From Escherichia coli (GTDB taxonomy: Bacteria; Pseudomonadota; Gammaproteobacteria; Enterobacterales; Enterobacteriaceae): DNA of 64,000 bases. The position numbers and the translations under genes were made by a program. The notes under the pieces were generated by a model that was not told the DNA's origin, searched no databases, and saw only the letters and a list, made by a program, of their open reading frames with translations. Each line of letters opens with the position of its first letter. Position 1 is the first letter of the stretch. Positions 45,637 to 53,620 of this stretch are shown here, piece after piece. The DNA lies in the NCBI RefSeq assembly GCF_036503815.1, contig NZ_AP027765.1, forward strand, positions 35,975 to 99,974. The letters run 5' to 3'.

Positions 45637-45990
45637 GGGAATTCTCCTCTCACATGCGGCCTCCATCAGGCCGTGCCGCACCTGTAACCGGGCGACCGCA
45701 TACGAATGCAGGTGCGGCCCCGAAGCCGCAGCGCGTGGAGGAGGAACGACGAAACGTGACCGGGTGAGGAGGCCGGCGACAGCGACACACTTGCATCGGA
45801 TGCAGCCCGGTTAACGTGCCGGCACGGCCTGGGTAACCAGGTATTTTGTCCACAGAACCGTGCGCAAAATGCTGTGGATAAGCTGGACACAGCAGTCCAC
45901 AGCAGGCATACAGCCACACGCTCAGAGAATTGAGCATTTTTTAGTCACAATAATGACATTTGACTGTGTGCGGATTCAGTTATTAGAACA
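45637..45990. other. Intergenic region between the DUF1281 gene and the imp operon
   Basis: About 350 bp without a gene. Left part is GC-rich like other leading-region spacers. Around 45850-45905 there are repeated TCCACAG/CTGTGGA motifs, including TGTGGATAA, a DnaA-box-like sequence on the minus strand. The right part is AT-rich and leads to the LexA box. Confidence 0.5.
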
Positions 45991-46006
45991 CTGTATATGC
46001 ATACAG
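45991..46006 (+). promoter_or_regulatory. LexA (SOS) box of impCAB
   Basis: CTGTATATGCATACAG is a full match to the CTGT-N8-ACAG LexA operator. It lies 22 bp upstream of impC, so the operon should be SOS-induced. Confidence 0.95.
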
Positions 46007-46027
46007 CAAAAAAAGGGAGATGAGAAC

Positions 46028-46276
46028 ATGATCCGCATTGAAATTCTTTTCGACCGCCAGAGCACAAAAAACCTCAAATCAGGCACACTTCAGGCGCTAC
46101 AGAATGAAATCGAACAACGTCTGAAACCACACTACCCGGAAATCTGGCTGCGTATAGACCAGGGCAGCGCCCCGTCTGTATCTGTCACTGGAGCCCGCAA
46201 CGACAAGGATAAAGAACGTATCCTGTCTCTGCTGGAAGAAATCTGGCAGGACGACAGCTGGCTGCCTGCAGCATGA
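46028..46276 (+). CDS. impC: ImpC, DinI-like protein
   Basis: An 82-residue DinI-family protein (starts MIRIEILFDRQSTKNL, ends QDDSWLPAA). DinI proteins bind RecA filaments and tune SOS. I place the start at the ATG 46028, just after AAGGGAGATGAGAAC. It overlaps impA by four bases. Confidence 0.92.
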   Translation: MIRIEILFDRQSTKNLKSGTLQALQNEIEQRLKPHYPEIWLRIDQGSAPSVSVTGARNDKDKERILSLLEEIWQDDSWLPAA

Positions 46277-46712
46277 GTACCGTTTATCACCGTCCGGCTG
46301 ACCCTTCAGGCGATGACAGTTACGTGCGACCGTTGTTTGCCGATCGTTGCCAGGCCGGTTTTCCTTCGCCTGCCACTGATTATGCTGAGCAGGAACTGGA
46401 TCTGAACAGCTATTGCATCAGCAGACCTGCAGCCACCTTCTTTCTGCGCGCCAGCGGTGAATCGATGAACCAGGCTGGCGTGCAGAAAGAAGGTGGCTGC
46501 AGGTAGTGGACAGGGCCGAAAAACCACAACACGGGGACATCGTTATCGCTGAGATCGACGGTGAGTTCACCGTCAAACGACTGCTGTTGCGCCCACGCCC
46601 GGCACTGGAGCCGGTTTCAGACAGCCCGGAGTTCCGCACACTGTATCCGGAAAACATCTGTATTTTTGGTGTTGTCACTCACGTAATACACAGGACGCGG
46701 GAGTTACGCTGA
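46273..46712 (+). pseudogene. impA: ImpA (UmuD-like), disrupted by a hairpin-templated mutation
   Basis: The first frame starts MSTVYHRPADPSGDDSYVR and includes the catalytic Ser in RASGESMNQAG near residue 62. It then reads QKEGGCR and stops at 46506. The second half continues in another frame from about 46506 (DRAEKPQHGDIVIAEIDGEF) with the catalytic Lys in FTVKRLLL, to 46712. Ser and Lys are thus on separate pieces and self-cleavage is lost. The break lies in one arm of a 31-bp inverted repeat (46425-46455 and 46474-46504). Confidence 0.9.
46425..46504. repeat. 31-bp inverted repeat within impA
   Basis: Left arm 46425-46455 begins ACCTGCAGCCACCTTC and right arm 46474-46504 is its reverse complement with one mismatch. 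The loop is 18 bases. The left arm codes for normal ImpA residues (RPAATFFLRASG), and the right arm replaces expected coding sequence. Confidence 0.95.
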
Positions 46713-47983
46713 TGTTTGCACTGGCTGATATCAACAGTTTCTACGCCTCATGTGAAAAAGTTTTCCGCCCGGACCTTCGCAACGAACCGGTCATCGTACT
46801 CAGCAATAACGATGGCTGTGTGATCGCGCGCAGCCCGGAGGCAAAAGCCCTTGGCATCAGAATGGGGCAGCCCTGGTTTCAGGTGAGACAAATGCGCCTG
46901 GAGAAGAAAATACATGTATTTTCCAGCAATTATGCGCTGTACCACAGCATGAGCCAACGGGTTATGGCTGTTCTGGAGTCGCTTTCTCCCGCAGTTGAGC
47001 CCTACTCAATTGATGAAATGTTCATTGATTTGCGGGGGATAAATCATTGCATCTCTCCGGAGTTTTTTGGTCATCAGCTCAGGGAACAGGTAAAGAGCTG
47101 GACAGGACTCACCATGGGGGTGGGCATTGCGCCTACAAAAACGCTGGCTAAAAGTGCACAGTGGGCAACAAAGCAATGGCCACAGTTTTCCGGTGTGGTC
47201 GCGCTGACGGCAGAAAACCGTAATCGGATCTTGAAGCTACTGGGGCTGCAGCCAGTTGGTGAGGTCTGGGGAACAGGACGCAGACTGACGGAAAAGCTGA
47301 ATGCGCTGGGTATTAACACAGCACTGCAACTGGCGCAGGCTAACACGGCATTCATCCGGAAAAACTTCAGCGTCATTCTTGAGCGTACGGTACGCGAACT
47401 CAACGGCGAGTCCTGCATATCCCTGGAAGAAGCATCACCGGCAAAACAGCAGATTGTCTGTAGTCGCAGTTTTGGTGAACGAATCACAGACAAAGATGCC
47501 ATGCACCAGGCTGTTGTTCAGTATGCAGAGCGGGCCGCAGAGAAACTACGTGGGGAGCGTCAGTATTGTCGGCAGGTGACGACATTTGTACGGACATCCC
47601 CCTTTGCAGTAAAAGAACCCTGTTACAGCAATGCCGCTGTGGAAAAGCTTTCATTGCCCACACAGGACAGCCGGGACATTATTGCCGCCGCATGCAGAGC
47701 CTTAAACCATGTCTGCCGTGAAGGGTACCGCTATATGAAGGCTGGAGTCATGCTGGCTGATTTCACACCATCGGGTATAGCGCAGCCGGGATTATTTGAT
47801 GAAATCCAGCCCCGTAAAAACAGTGAAAAGTTAATGAAAACACTCGATGAACTGAACCAGTCGGGAAAAGGGAAAGTGTGGTTTGCGGGGCGAGGAACCG
47901 CCCCTGAATGGCAAATGAAACGGGAAATGCTCTCGCCTTCGTATACAACACAATGGACTGAGATCCCCATTGCTTCATTCTGA
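46712..47983 (+). CDS. impB: ImpB, UmuC-like Y-family DNA polymerase
   Basis: A 423-residue error-prone polymerase of the UmuC/ImpB/MucB group. It starts MFALADINSFYASCEKVF with the first catalytic Asp, and has SIDEMFIDL near 100 with the other catalytic acids. The C-terminal little-finger region and end (TTQWTEIPIASF) are intact. It normally needs cleaved ImpA; with impA broken it would depend on chromosomal UmuD'. Confidence 0.95.
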   Translation: MFALADINSFYASCEKVFRPDLRNEPVIVLSNNDGCVIARSPEAKALGIRMGQPWFQVRQMRLEKKIHVFSSNYALYHSMSQRVMAVLESLSPAVEPYSIDEMFIDLRGINHCISPEFFGHQLREQVKSWTGLTMGVGIAPTKTLAKSAQWATKQWPQFSGVVALTAENRNRILKLLGLQPVGEVWGTGRRLTEKLNALGINTALQLAQANTAFIRKNFSVILERTVRELNGESCISLEEASPAKQQIVCSRSFGERITDKDAMHQAVVQYAERAAEKLRGERQYCRQVTTFVRTSPFAVKEPCYSNAAVEKLSLPTQDSRDIIAAACRALNHVCREGYRYMKAGVMLADFTPSGIAQPGLFDEIQPRKNSEKLMKTLDELNQSGKGKVWFAGRGTAPEWQMKREMLSPSYTTQWTEIPIASF

Positions 47984-47987
47984 TATA

Positions 47988-48380
47988 TCAGAATAATTTT
48001 TGCATTTTAAGGCGCACATCATTCATTGCCTCCTGCACCGAATCAGTAGCAGAAGGAGGCATTTTTTCAGCAGATTGCGAAGCACCGAGTTCAGTCAACA
48101 CAGCTCTGATATCGGCCTGAGAAGGCTTCCATCCAGTCGTCTGACTGAGTAAGGTTACAACCTGATCTGCTGAAAACTCCTCGCTCAAAATGGCAGTCAG
48201 CAATACAGGCAGGCGAGGATCAAGTTGGTGTAACGCCATTCCAGAAATAAATGCATTCCGGAACAGCTCACCACGCTCAGAACGCGGAACGGACTCTATC
48301 GCTTCCAAAGTTTGAAAGTCTGCAGCTTTTTCCGGATGCAGATAAAGTGTGAATTTTTTCCTTTTCCGTTCATCGTCCAC
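47988..48380 (-). CDS. parR: ParR/StbB-type centromere-binding protein
   Basis: A 130-residue adaptor of type II (actin-like) partition. The N-terminal part (DDERKRKKFTLYLHPE) is a ribbon-helix-helix. I start it at the GTG 48380, 7 bases after GAGGAG, overlapping the end of parM; a longer frame to 48416 has no ribosome site. It binds the centromere upstream of parM and the ends of ParM filaments. Confidence 0.9.
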   Translation of the reverse strand: MDDERKRKKFTLYLHPEKAADFQTLEAIESVPRSERGELFRNAFISGMALHQLDPRLPVLLTAILSEEFSADQVVTLLSQTTGWKPSQADIRAVLTELGASQSAEKMPPSATDSVQEAMNDVRLKMQKLF

Positions 48381-48384
48381 AATA

Positions 48385-49356
48385 TTACTCCTCTTTGAAA
48401 GCCGCGATAGCTTCAACCAGTGCTGTCTGTGGCGACTCCATCATCACTACTTTTTGCCCAAGATGGTGCCATGCCGTTTTTATCGAATCATAGATCAACG
48501 GGGCCCCACCACCGACAACATAAACACGATTCACATGATGAAAATCACCGAGCTCATTGACTACTTGCTCCCCCAGACTGGCAATAGCCCCCTCAATGGT
48601 ATTAAGGACCAGATCAGTTTTTGTTTCGTCATTTATAACCTGCCGAACAAAGTCCGGGTCATGACGACGTTTAATCAATTCATCTGCAACGAGGAAACTG
48701 GTATCACTGGATGCCATGCGCAATGCACTCATTGCAGCTTTCGTAACTGAAGACACACCAATGCCAGAATTACCATGAATGGCACTTACAGAGTCAAATT
48801 GACCAACGATAACACCAACATCAAGCGTAGTGCCGCCAATATCAACTACCAGCGATTTTTCGAACTGACCAACTTTATCCATGACCAGACGAGAAAACAC
48901 AGCTGGCAATGATTCAGGCATCACATCAACGTGTTCAATGTTGAAAACATCGCCTTTATTAAGACGAATCGGCCTCATTAAATTCTCAATTTTACGCTGA
49001 ATGTTGAGTTCATTTTTTTGACACTCTTTCGTGTAGAACTCACTGATAGGCAAAGTCACAGTCAATGATACAGGCTGAGGCACTAATCCACTATTCAGTA
49101 AAGCGTGATGCACAGCTAACAGGTTAACATCCGTATATTGATACTCAATATGAGTCGTAAGAATAGATTGGTTGCTAACTTCATCATACGTGTATTTTTT
49201 ACCATCCAGTTCATAGTTAAATGTCTGGCGAATCCCTAACCCGTCAACCTTCCATCCATGACGAAATGAGTTTTGCGACAACGACTTACAGATTTTCCCA
49301 TTGTCATTCCATGCCAACTTGATTGTTGTTGAACCATCATCGCAATATACGTTCAT
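48385..49356 (-). CDS. parM: ParM/StbA actin-like partition ATPase
   Basis: A 323-residue actin-fold ATPase with the phosphate loops DDGSTTIKLAW at 6-16 and DIGGTTLDVG near 172, and the adenosine motif VVGGGAPLI near 287. It forms filaments that push plasmid copies apart. It resembles StbA and pB171 ParM more than R1 ParM by my reading. It is transcribed leftward from the shared region at 49357-49584, with parR downstream. Confidence 0.94.
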   Translation of the reverse strand: MNVYCDDGSTTIKLAWNDNGKICKSLSQNSFRHGWKVDGLGIRQTFNYELDGKKYTYDEVSNQSILTTHIEYQYTDVNLLAVHHALLNSGLVPQPVSLTVTLPISEFYTKECQKNELNIQRKIENLMRPIRLNKGDVFNIEHVDVMPESLPAVFSRLVMDKVGQFEKSLVVDIGGTTLDVGVIVGQFDSVSAIHGNSGIGVSSVTKAAMSALRMASSDTSFLVADELIKRRHDPDFVRQVINDETKTDLVLNTIEGAIASLGEQVVNELGDFHHVNRVYVVGGGAPLIYDSIKTAWHHLGQKVVMMESPQTALVEAIAAFKEE

Positions 49357-49584
49357 CTATAGCCCCTTAAATACTCAATCTGAGTAAATCACTGTTTCTG
49401 GTTGCAAGGTAATACTCAATTTGAGCACTATCATAGTTGTGAAATCACAAAACACAAGTATTATTTATTACATCATATGACACACTTCATATTTCACACT
49501 TCATAAATATGAACGCATATTGACACCTCAGGTTACCGTGTCAAAATATCATCATACTTCACACATCACATTTATGAGGTTGCA
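49357..49584. promoter_or_regulatory. parC1 centromere and divergent promoters
   Basis: This 228-bp gap lies between divergent parM and parA. Next to parM are two palindromic motifs ACTCAATCTGAGT (49373-49385) and ACTCAATTTGAGC (49413-49425), 40 bp apart, likely ParR sites. Nearer parA are many copies of a hexamer of the form TTCATA/TTCACA and its complement (49440-49575), likely ParB sites. The layout matches the parC1 region of the pB171 double par locus as I remember it. Confidence 0.8.
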
Positions 49585-50229
49585 ATGATTACTGTAGTTG
49601 GTGGGAACAAAGGTGGTTCAGGGAAAACTACCATTGCATCAAACCTGGCTATTGCTCTCGCAAATAAAGGAAGGGAAGTCTGCCTGTTAAACGGAGATCT
49701 ACAACGAACAGCCGCAAAACATCATGCGGAACGAGAAGCTGCAGGACTTTTACCAGCAATAACTCTTGTTGAGAAATTTGATAATCTGACACAAACACTA
49801 CAGGCTCTGAATGAAAAGTTCGATGATGTAATAGTGGATGTCGCAGGAAGAAACTCAAAGGAATTCATAACGAGTGGAGTTGTCGCACATCAAATAATTG
49901 CGCCACTACAGTGTTCTCAACCAGATCTGGATACTCTTACAGAACTAGAACAACAGATAGACGCAATGCGTAACCTTAACCCGGAACTTAAGGTTTATTG
50001 TTTACAAAGTATGGCAACAACCAATCCGGTTTTGAGGGGAAATGAGAGAAAAGAATTCCTTGAATATCTTGAAGAATTCCCAACAATTCAAGTTCTGGAT
50101 TCAGTTATTTGTTTCAGAAAAGTCTATCGCGATTGCATGAGCAACGGCACCGGTGTAGTAGAAACGAACAATACAGCAGCCAAAGCAGAAATTGAACATT
50201 TAATGAATGAGGTATTTGGCCCATGGTGA
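49585..50229 (+). CDS. parA: ParA, type Ib Walker partition ATPase
   Basis: A 214-residue deviant-Walker ATPase (GNKGGSGKTT at 7-16, then LNGDLQ near 36 and VIVDVAG near 82). It lacks the N-terminal HTH of type Ia, so ParB is the likely repressor. Length equals pB171 ParA as recalled. It forms nucleoid-bound gradients that position plasmids. Its stop overlaps the parB start by 7 bases. Confidence 0.95.
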   Translation: MITVVGGNKGGSGKTTIASNLAIALANKGREVCLLNGDLQRTAAKHHAEREAAGLLPAITLVEKFDNLTQTLQALNEKFDDVIVDVAGRNSKEFITSGVVAHQIIAPLQCSQPDLDTLTELEQQIDAMRNLNPELKVYCLQSMATTNPVLRGNERKEFLEYLEEFPTIQVLDSVICFRKVYRDCMSNGTGVVETNNTAAKAEIEHLMNEVFGPW

Positions 50230-50498
50230 AAAAACCCAGCCAGCAAGCATTAAACAGAGCTGCAGTTACGGTAGAACAAGCAGAGGCTCTGGCTCAGCGC
50301 CTTGCGGATAAACCATACGGCGCGCCGGAAAAACCCGAACCAGAAAAACAATGTCGGACGACAATCTCTCTTGGTGAAAGCATGCTTGTCACAATAGAAG
50401 ATCTGGCATTGAGGAATAAACGCAATGGTAAAGATCCAAAAAATGTAAGTGCCATCGTCAGAGTAGCCCTTGAGCAATACTTAAAAACACTAACGTAA
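50223..50498 (+). CDS. parB: ParB, small ribbon-helix-helix partition protein
   Basis: A 91-residue protein with a C-terminal ribbon-helix-helix (RTTISLGESMLVTIEDLALRN) and a flexible basic N-terminus that may stimulate ParA. It should bind the hexamer repeats on both sides of parAB. It is the size of pB171 ParB. Confidence 0.93.
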   Translation: MVKKPSQQALNRAAVTVEQAEALAQRLADKPYGAPEKPEPEKQCRTTISLGESMLVTIEDLALRNKRNGKDPKNVSAIVRVALEQYLKTLT

Positions 50499-50634
50499 TA
50501 ATCAAGAAGTTATTACTTATGAAGTCACACTTGTGAATTCATACTGTTTAAGCACCCTTGCATACAAGAGATCACATATTGCAGTGGTCTCTTTTTTATA
50601 GAACAAGTCACAATTCATAATTATGATTTATGAA
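50499..50634. promoter_or_regulatory. parC2 repeats with terminator
   Basis: Downstream of parB are further hexamer-type repeats (TTATGAAGTCACACTTGTGA at 50517-50536, and CACAATTCATAATTATGATT near 50610), the expected second centromere. Between them a hairpin GAGATCAC/GTGGTCTC (50568-50591) followed by six T forms a rho-independent terminator for parAB. Confidence 0.75.
50568..50597 (+). terminator. parAB rho-independent terminator
   Basis: GAGATCAC pairs with GTGGTCTC (one T-G wobble), followed by TTTTTT at 50592-50597, 70 bp past the parB stop. Confidence 0.88.
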
Positions 50635-51417
50635 TTATGCATGTCTGTTTTTCAGCATTGTGACCGCATCGGACTCAGGCATCGAAAACTGCACCCGGTG
50701 CCGTGCAGCCACATCCAGCGCAAACACCTTCGTGTAGACCTCTGTTGAGCTGATGGACTTATGCCCCATCAGGCTCTGCAGGACCTTCAGTGGTATACCG
50801 GCATACAGCATGTGCATCGCATAGGAATGGCGGAACGTATGTGGCGTGACCGGGACAGAGAACGTCACACCATCAGCGGCAGCGGCGGCAACCGCTTCCC
50901 CAATCCAGGTCCTGACCGTTCTGTCCGTCACTTCCCAGATCCGCGCTTTCTCTGTCCTGCCTGTTCGTTTATTACGCCGTTCCATGGGGATTTTCAGTGT
51001 GGCCACCATCGTCTGCAGCTGGCTGACGTACCAGGCGTCGGAGAGCGGAACCAGCCGGTGAGTCTGCTGACCGGCGGGCATTCTTCCTGCCGTCCTGGCG
51101 GCTTTTTCTGTCCGCTGCTTCAGAGTGGCCAGCTGCACAAACGGATACGGAGGCGCAAGCGAAAAATCCCCCCGCGTCAGCGCCAGTGCTTCATTAATGC
51201 GCGCACCGGTGTTCCACAGTGTGGCCAGCAGCATCTTGCGGCGCAGATCCGGGACGTAATGGAGCAGGGCGCTCACTTCAGGGGCCAGTAGGTATTTTGG
51301 CAGTTCATCATGAACCATCGACATCTGGCGGAGTGCCAGCGCTGCCGGATAATCGATGGCAACGGGCAGCACTGTCGTTGTAGCTGGCGGTTTGTTAACA
51401 GGTAATGCAGGTATCAT
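50635..51417 (-). CDS. resD: ResD tyrosine resolvase
   Basis: A 260-residue tyrosine recombinase that resolves plasmid multimers. Catalytic residues are visible: R in LWNTGARINEAL near 72, HTFRHSY near 198 (H and R) and the Tyr in GHKSISSTEVYTKVF near 232. F ResD acts at rfsF; I could not find that site with certainty here. The start at 51417 has GAGGG upstream. Confidence 0.94.
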   Translation of the reverse strand: MIPALPVNKPPATTTVLPVAIDYPAALALRQMSMVHDELPKYLLAPEVSALLHYVPDLRRKMLLATLWNTGARINEALALTRGDFSLAPPYPFVQLATLKQRTEKAARTAGRMPAGQQTHRLVPLSDAWYVSQLQTMVATLKIPMERRNKRTGRTEKARIWEVTDRTVRTWIGEAVAAAAADGVTFSVPVTPHTFRHSYAMHMLYAGIPLKVLQSLMGHKSISSTEVYTKVFALDVAARHRVQFSMPESDAVTMLKNRHA

Positions 51418-51429
51418 CCAGTACCCTCG

Positions 51430-52140
51430 TCATAAATCATAATCAGGAACTTCACGCGCCATTTTCGACCTGGACTTTCGTTGTTTACGCCACTCAGCCC
51501 ATAACACGTTTTGTACGGACCAGGGACTATCATTATCAAGGTGTGAGGAAGGCATGACATTAAGTTGCCTTAACCGCCTGGCCAGTAATAGGGCTCGCAT
51601 CCCCAGACGCGAATATTGGTAACGTCGTTCTTTAAACGTCATCTGCCAGTCGGGAGGGTTATCATTATCATTTACAACGCTGATATACCGGTTAGCTTCG
51701 GGAATAAGTACCGACAATTCACGGATACGATAAAGAAGTCTGCCTGGCAGCACCCGCCAATCGCCGTCAATATCTTCAGTGGCAAATGCCTCCGCGCTAA
51801 CACTTGTCCGGGTGTACCCCTTATCATCTTCCCACCCGTCATCATTAACCACTTCCGCGCACTCCTGAGCAAAACGCTCAAGACGGAATACCAACTGAGT
51901 AGAGATGAAATACAGCTCCTTTTCTTTTTTGTCTTCGGCGAGCATGATTTCATGACGTTGCCGTTCAGCTGCCGCCATTGCTTCACGCTCACGTGCGTAA
52001 CGGTGATTCATCCTGCTCACCAGCAAGGCAACCCCGCCAGCCAGAACACCACCGGCCAGAGTGGAAATCACCGGCATCCACGCCGAAACGCCCTGCACAA
52101 CTGCTTTAACCTGTTCTGTATCCGTCATGACATCTGACAT
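51430..52140 (-). CDS. Membrane-anchored coiled-coil protein, unknown function
   Basis: A 236-residue protein with one hydrophobic segment near residues 23-42 (VISTLAGGVLAGGVALLV), then a charged helical region (REREAMAAAERQRHEIML). The rest is soluble and rich in R and L. It lies 12 bp upstream of resD on the same strand, so they may be co-transcribed. I do not recognise a family. Confidence 0.75.
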   Translation of the reverse strand: MSDVMTDTEQVKAVVQGVSAWMPVISTLAGGVLAGGVALLVSRMNHRYAREREAMAAAERQRHEIMLAEDKKEKELYFISTQLVFRLERFAQECAEVVNDDGWEDDKGYTRTSVSAEAFATEDIDGDWRVLPGRLLYRIRELSVLIPEANRYISVVNDNDNPPDWQMTFKERRYQYSRLGMRALLLARRLRQLNVMPSSHLDNDSPWSVQNVLWAEWRKQRKSRSKMAREVPDYDL

Positions 52141-52179
52141 GATTGTTCCTTATCGAGAAATCCCGCCTACTGTATGTAT

Positions 52180-52530
52180 TCAGCGGTCAGCCGCCAGTTC
52201 TTCAGCCAGCTTCACAAACCCTTTGTGCTCAGTCTGCAGGTACTGACTGTAAATCCGGGCGTCACGTTCTGTCAGTCCGGATGGATTGCCAGTGAAGTAA
52301 CGTTGCAGCACCGCAATACAGTGATTGTAGGTATCGAGATCGTATTCCCAGTTTCCCAGCTCACCGGCCACATCCAGCTCCCGGCGAAACTGCTCGTATT
52401 TACGGAGCAGAATGCCAAGACCTAATTCTGTGGCAGCATAAACATTATTTTCTCCTGGCGCGGAAATCGCATTGCGAATTTTTTCAAAAGCATAACTGAA
52501 ATCATTTCTCTCATTGAATGCAGTAAACAT
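52180..52530 (-). CDS. Uncharacterised helical protein
   Basis: A 116-residue, acidic, mainly helical soluble protein (starts MFTAFNERNDFSYAFEK, ends FVKLAEELAADR). The ATG at 52530 is preceded by GAGGAAATGAC. It lies 39 bp upstream of the membrane-anchored protein and is probably in its operon. No family recognised. Confidence 0.72.
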   Translation of the reverse strand: MFTAFNERNDFSYAFEKIRNAISAPGENNVYAATELGLGILLRKYEQFRRELDVAGELGNWEYDLDTYNHCIAVLQRYFTGNPSGLTERDARIYSQYLQTEHKGFVKLAEELAADR

Positions 52531-53142
52531 GTCATTTCCTCAGTTGAATAGTTAGCCGTGCAATTTTACCACACCTCAATCATCGCCAGATGAGTGCTAC
52601 TCTGTTGAGAAAGTGACTTTCACAAAAATGAATTTCACATATTGAAATAATAATCATGCATATAACCACTCCATTAAATTACCGAACAGTGGTTTTCAGA
52701 TGATCCGATTTACTGCGTATTTACAACTTTCCGGAAGTGAATCATGCACGCGGAATAAGCAAAGCGGTGTTTTCCGGTGTGCAGCGGCTGTATGTCCGGA
52801 ACAGGATGTAACACAATATATGGGGTGTCATCTCGCATGGAAAGGGACAATGACCACAAGATATGGAATGCGGTGACCGCTGCGCGCCGGCGGGGCTGAA
52901 GAAGATCCTGAACAACCAGAAATCGGATCTCAGGAGAGGAGAAGAAGGATTATTGCCGAAAAGTCAAAAAAACGGCACATTGTTGCGGTGAATGGATTAT
53001 TGCACAGAAAGCAAAATTTAAGGATTACTGCCCCTGATACAGCAACAAAGAGGGAAGGGAAACTTTTTTTCAGTTTTTTTACCGACCGGCCTTAAAGGCC
53101 GCATCGGATTTCCTAAATACAGTTTTAGAGAAGGTAAATTCT
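52531..53142. other. Intergenic region with repeat unit A
   Basis: About 600 bp with no credible gene apart from promoter sequences. At 52923-52952 it has TCGGATCTCAGGAGAGGAG and at 52979-53020 CATTGTTGCGGTGAATGG followed by GATTATTGC. The same elements recur in altered form at 57956-57984 and 60532-60640. A GGCC-rich hairpin near 53083-53103 precedes the next small frame. Confidence 0.6.
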
Positions 53143-53340
53143 ATGACTGTATTTTTGATGGCTATTGCCTACGGCATTTTAAAAACTAGGTGTTTCATTT
53201 TATTGGTAGTTAAGGGGTATCCGGGCTGGACATTATTCTGGAAAAACTATGACCGTCTCCCTCATATCATCCGTTCCCGCTGCCGATACCAGAGACGATT
53301 CATGTTCAGACGCATCTGGAAGCGAGTCTTCAGCGACTGA
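53143..53340 (+). CDS. Small basic protein with a hydrophobic N-terminus
   Basis: A 65-residue frame (starts MTVFLMAIAYGILKTRCF, ends RIWKRVFSD) with GAGAAGG eight bases upstream. The first 25 residues are hydrophobic and the rest is strongly basic. Its end overlaps the stop of the convergent HTH gene. It could be a small membrane peptide, but I do not recognise it and it may not be expressed. Confidence 0.4.
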   Translation: MTVFLMAIAYGILKTRCFILLVVKGYPGWTLFWKNYDRLPHIIRSRCRYQRRFMFRRIWKRVFSD

Positions 53341-53620
53341 TAATGTTATCGAGCGGCATACCCAGTCCGGCCAGCCAGCACAGGCAGCACCAGGTGGTGT
53401 ACACCATACTGGTCTCGCCGGATTTCCACTTACAGATGGTGCGTTTGTCCACAGTCAGCCGGTTGGCCAGCTGGCTGTCAGTCAGGAAGATAAGTCCCCT
53501 GACCAGCTGGATTTCATCGACTGTGGGCTTCTGCCAGTCTTCTCCGCTGACCAGCGTATAGCCATTAAATTTTTTGGCCTCGATAAGATCGCTGAAATAC
53601 CTTTCGGTATCCGCATTCAT
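53330..53620 (-). CDS. Predicted HTH regulator
   Basis: A 96-residue protein with an XRE-like helix-turn-helix in DSQLANRLTVDKRTICKWKS near residues 48-67. The tail (TTWCCLCWLAGLGMPLDNI) resembles small phage or plasmid regulators. Its ATG overlaps the stop of the DUF4238-like gene, so it is made with that protein and may regulate the cassette. Confidence 0.7.
   Translation of the reverse strand: MNADTERYFSDLIEAKKFNGYTLVSGEDWQKPTVDEIQLVRGLIFLTDSQLANRLTVDKRTICKWKSGETSMVYTTWCCLCWLAGLGMPLDNIISR

Noticed and set aside
45850..45905. DnaA-box-like and CCACA repeats considered as a second origin
   Set aside because: No initiator gene or iterons beside it; it could be a primosome site, but evidence is thin.
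48381..48416. Longer parR start at 48416
   Set aside because: The extension overlaps parM and has no ribosome site; the GTG at 48380 is well placed after GAGGAG.
49440..49575. Repeated hexamers considered as CRISPR or replication iterons
   Set aside because: Position between parM and parA and hexamer size fit a centromere; no replication gene adjoins.
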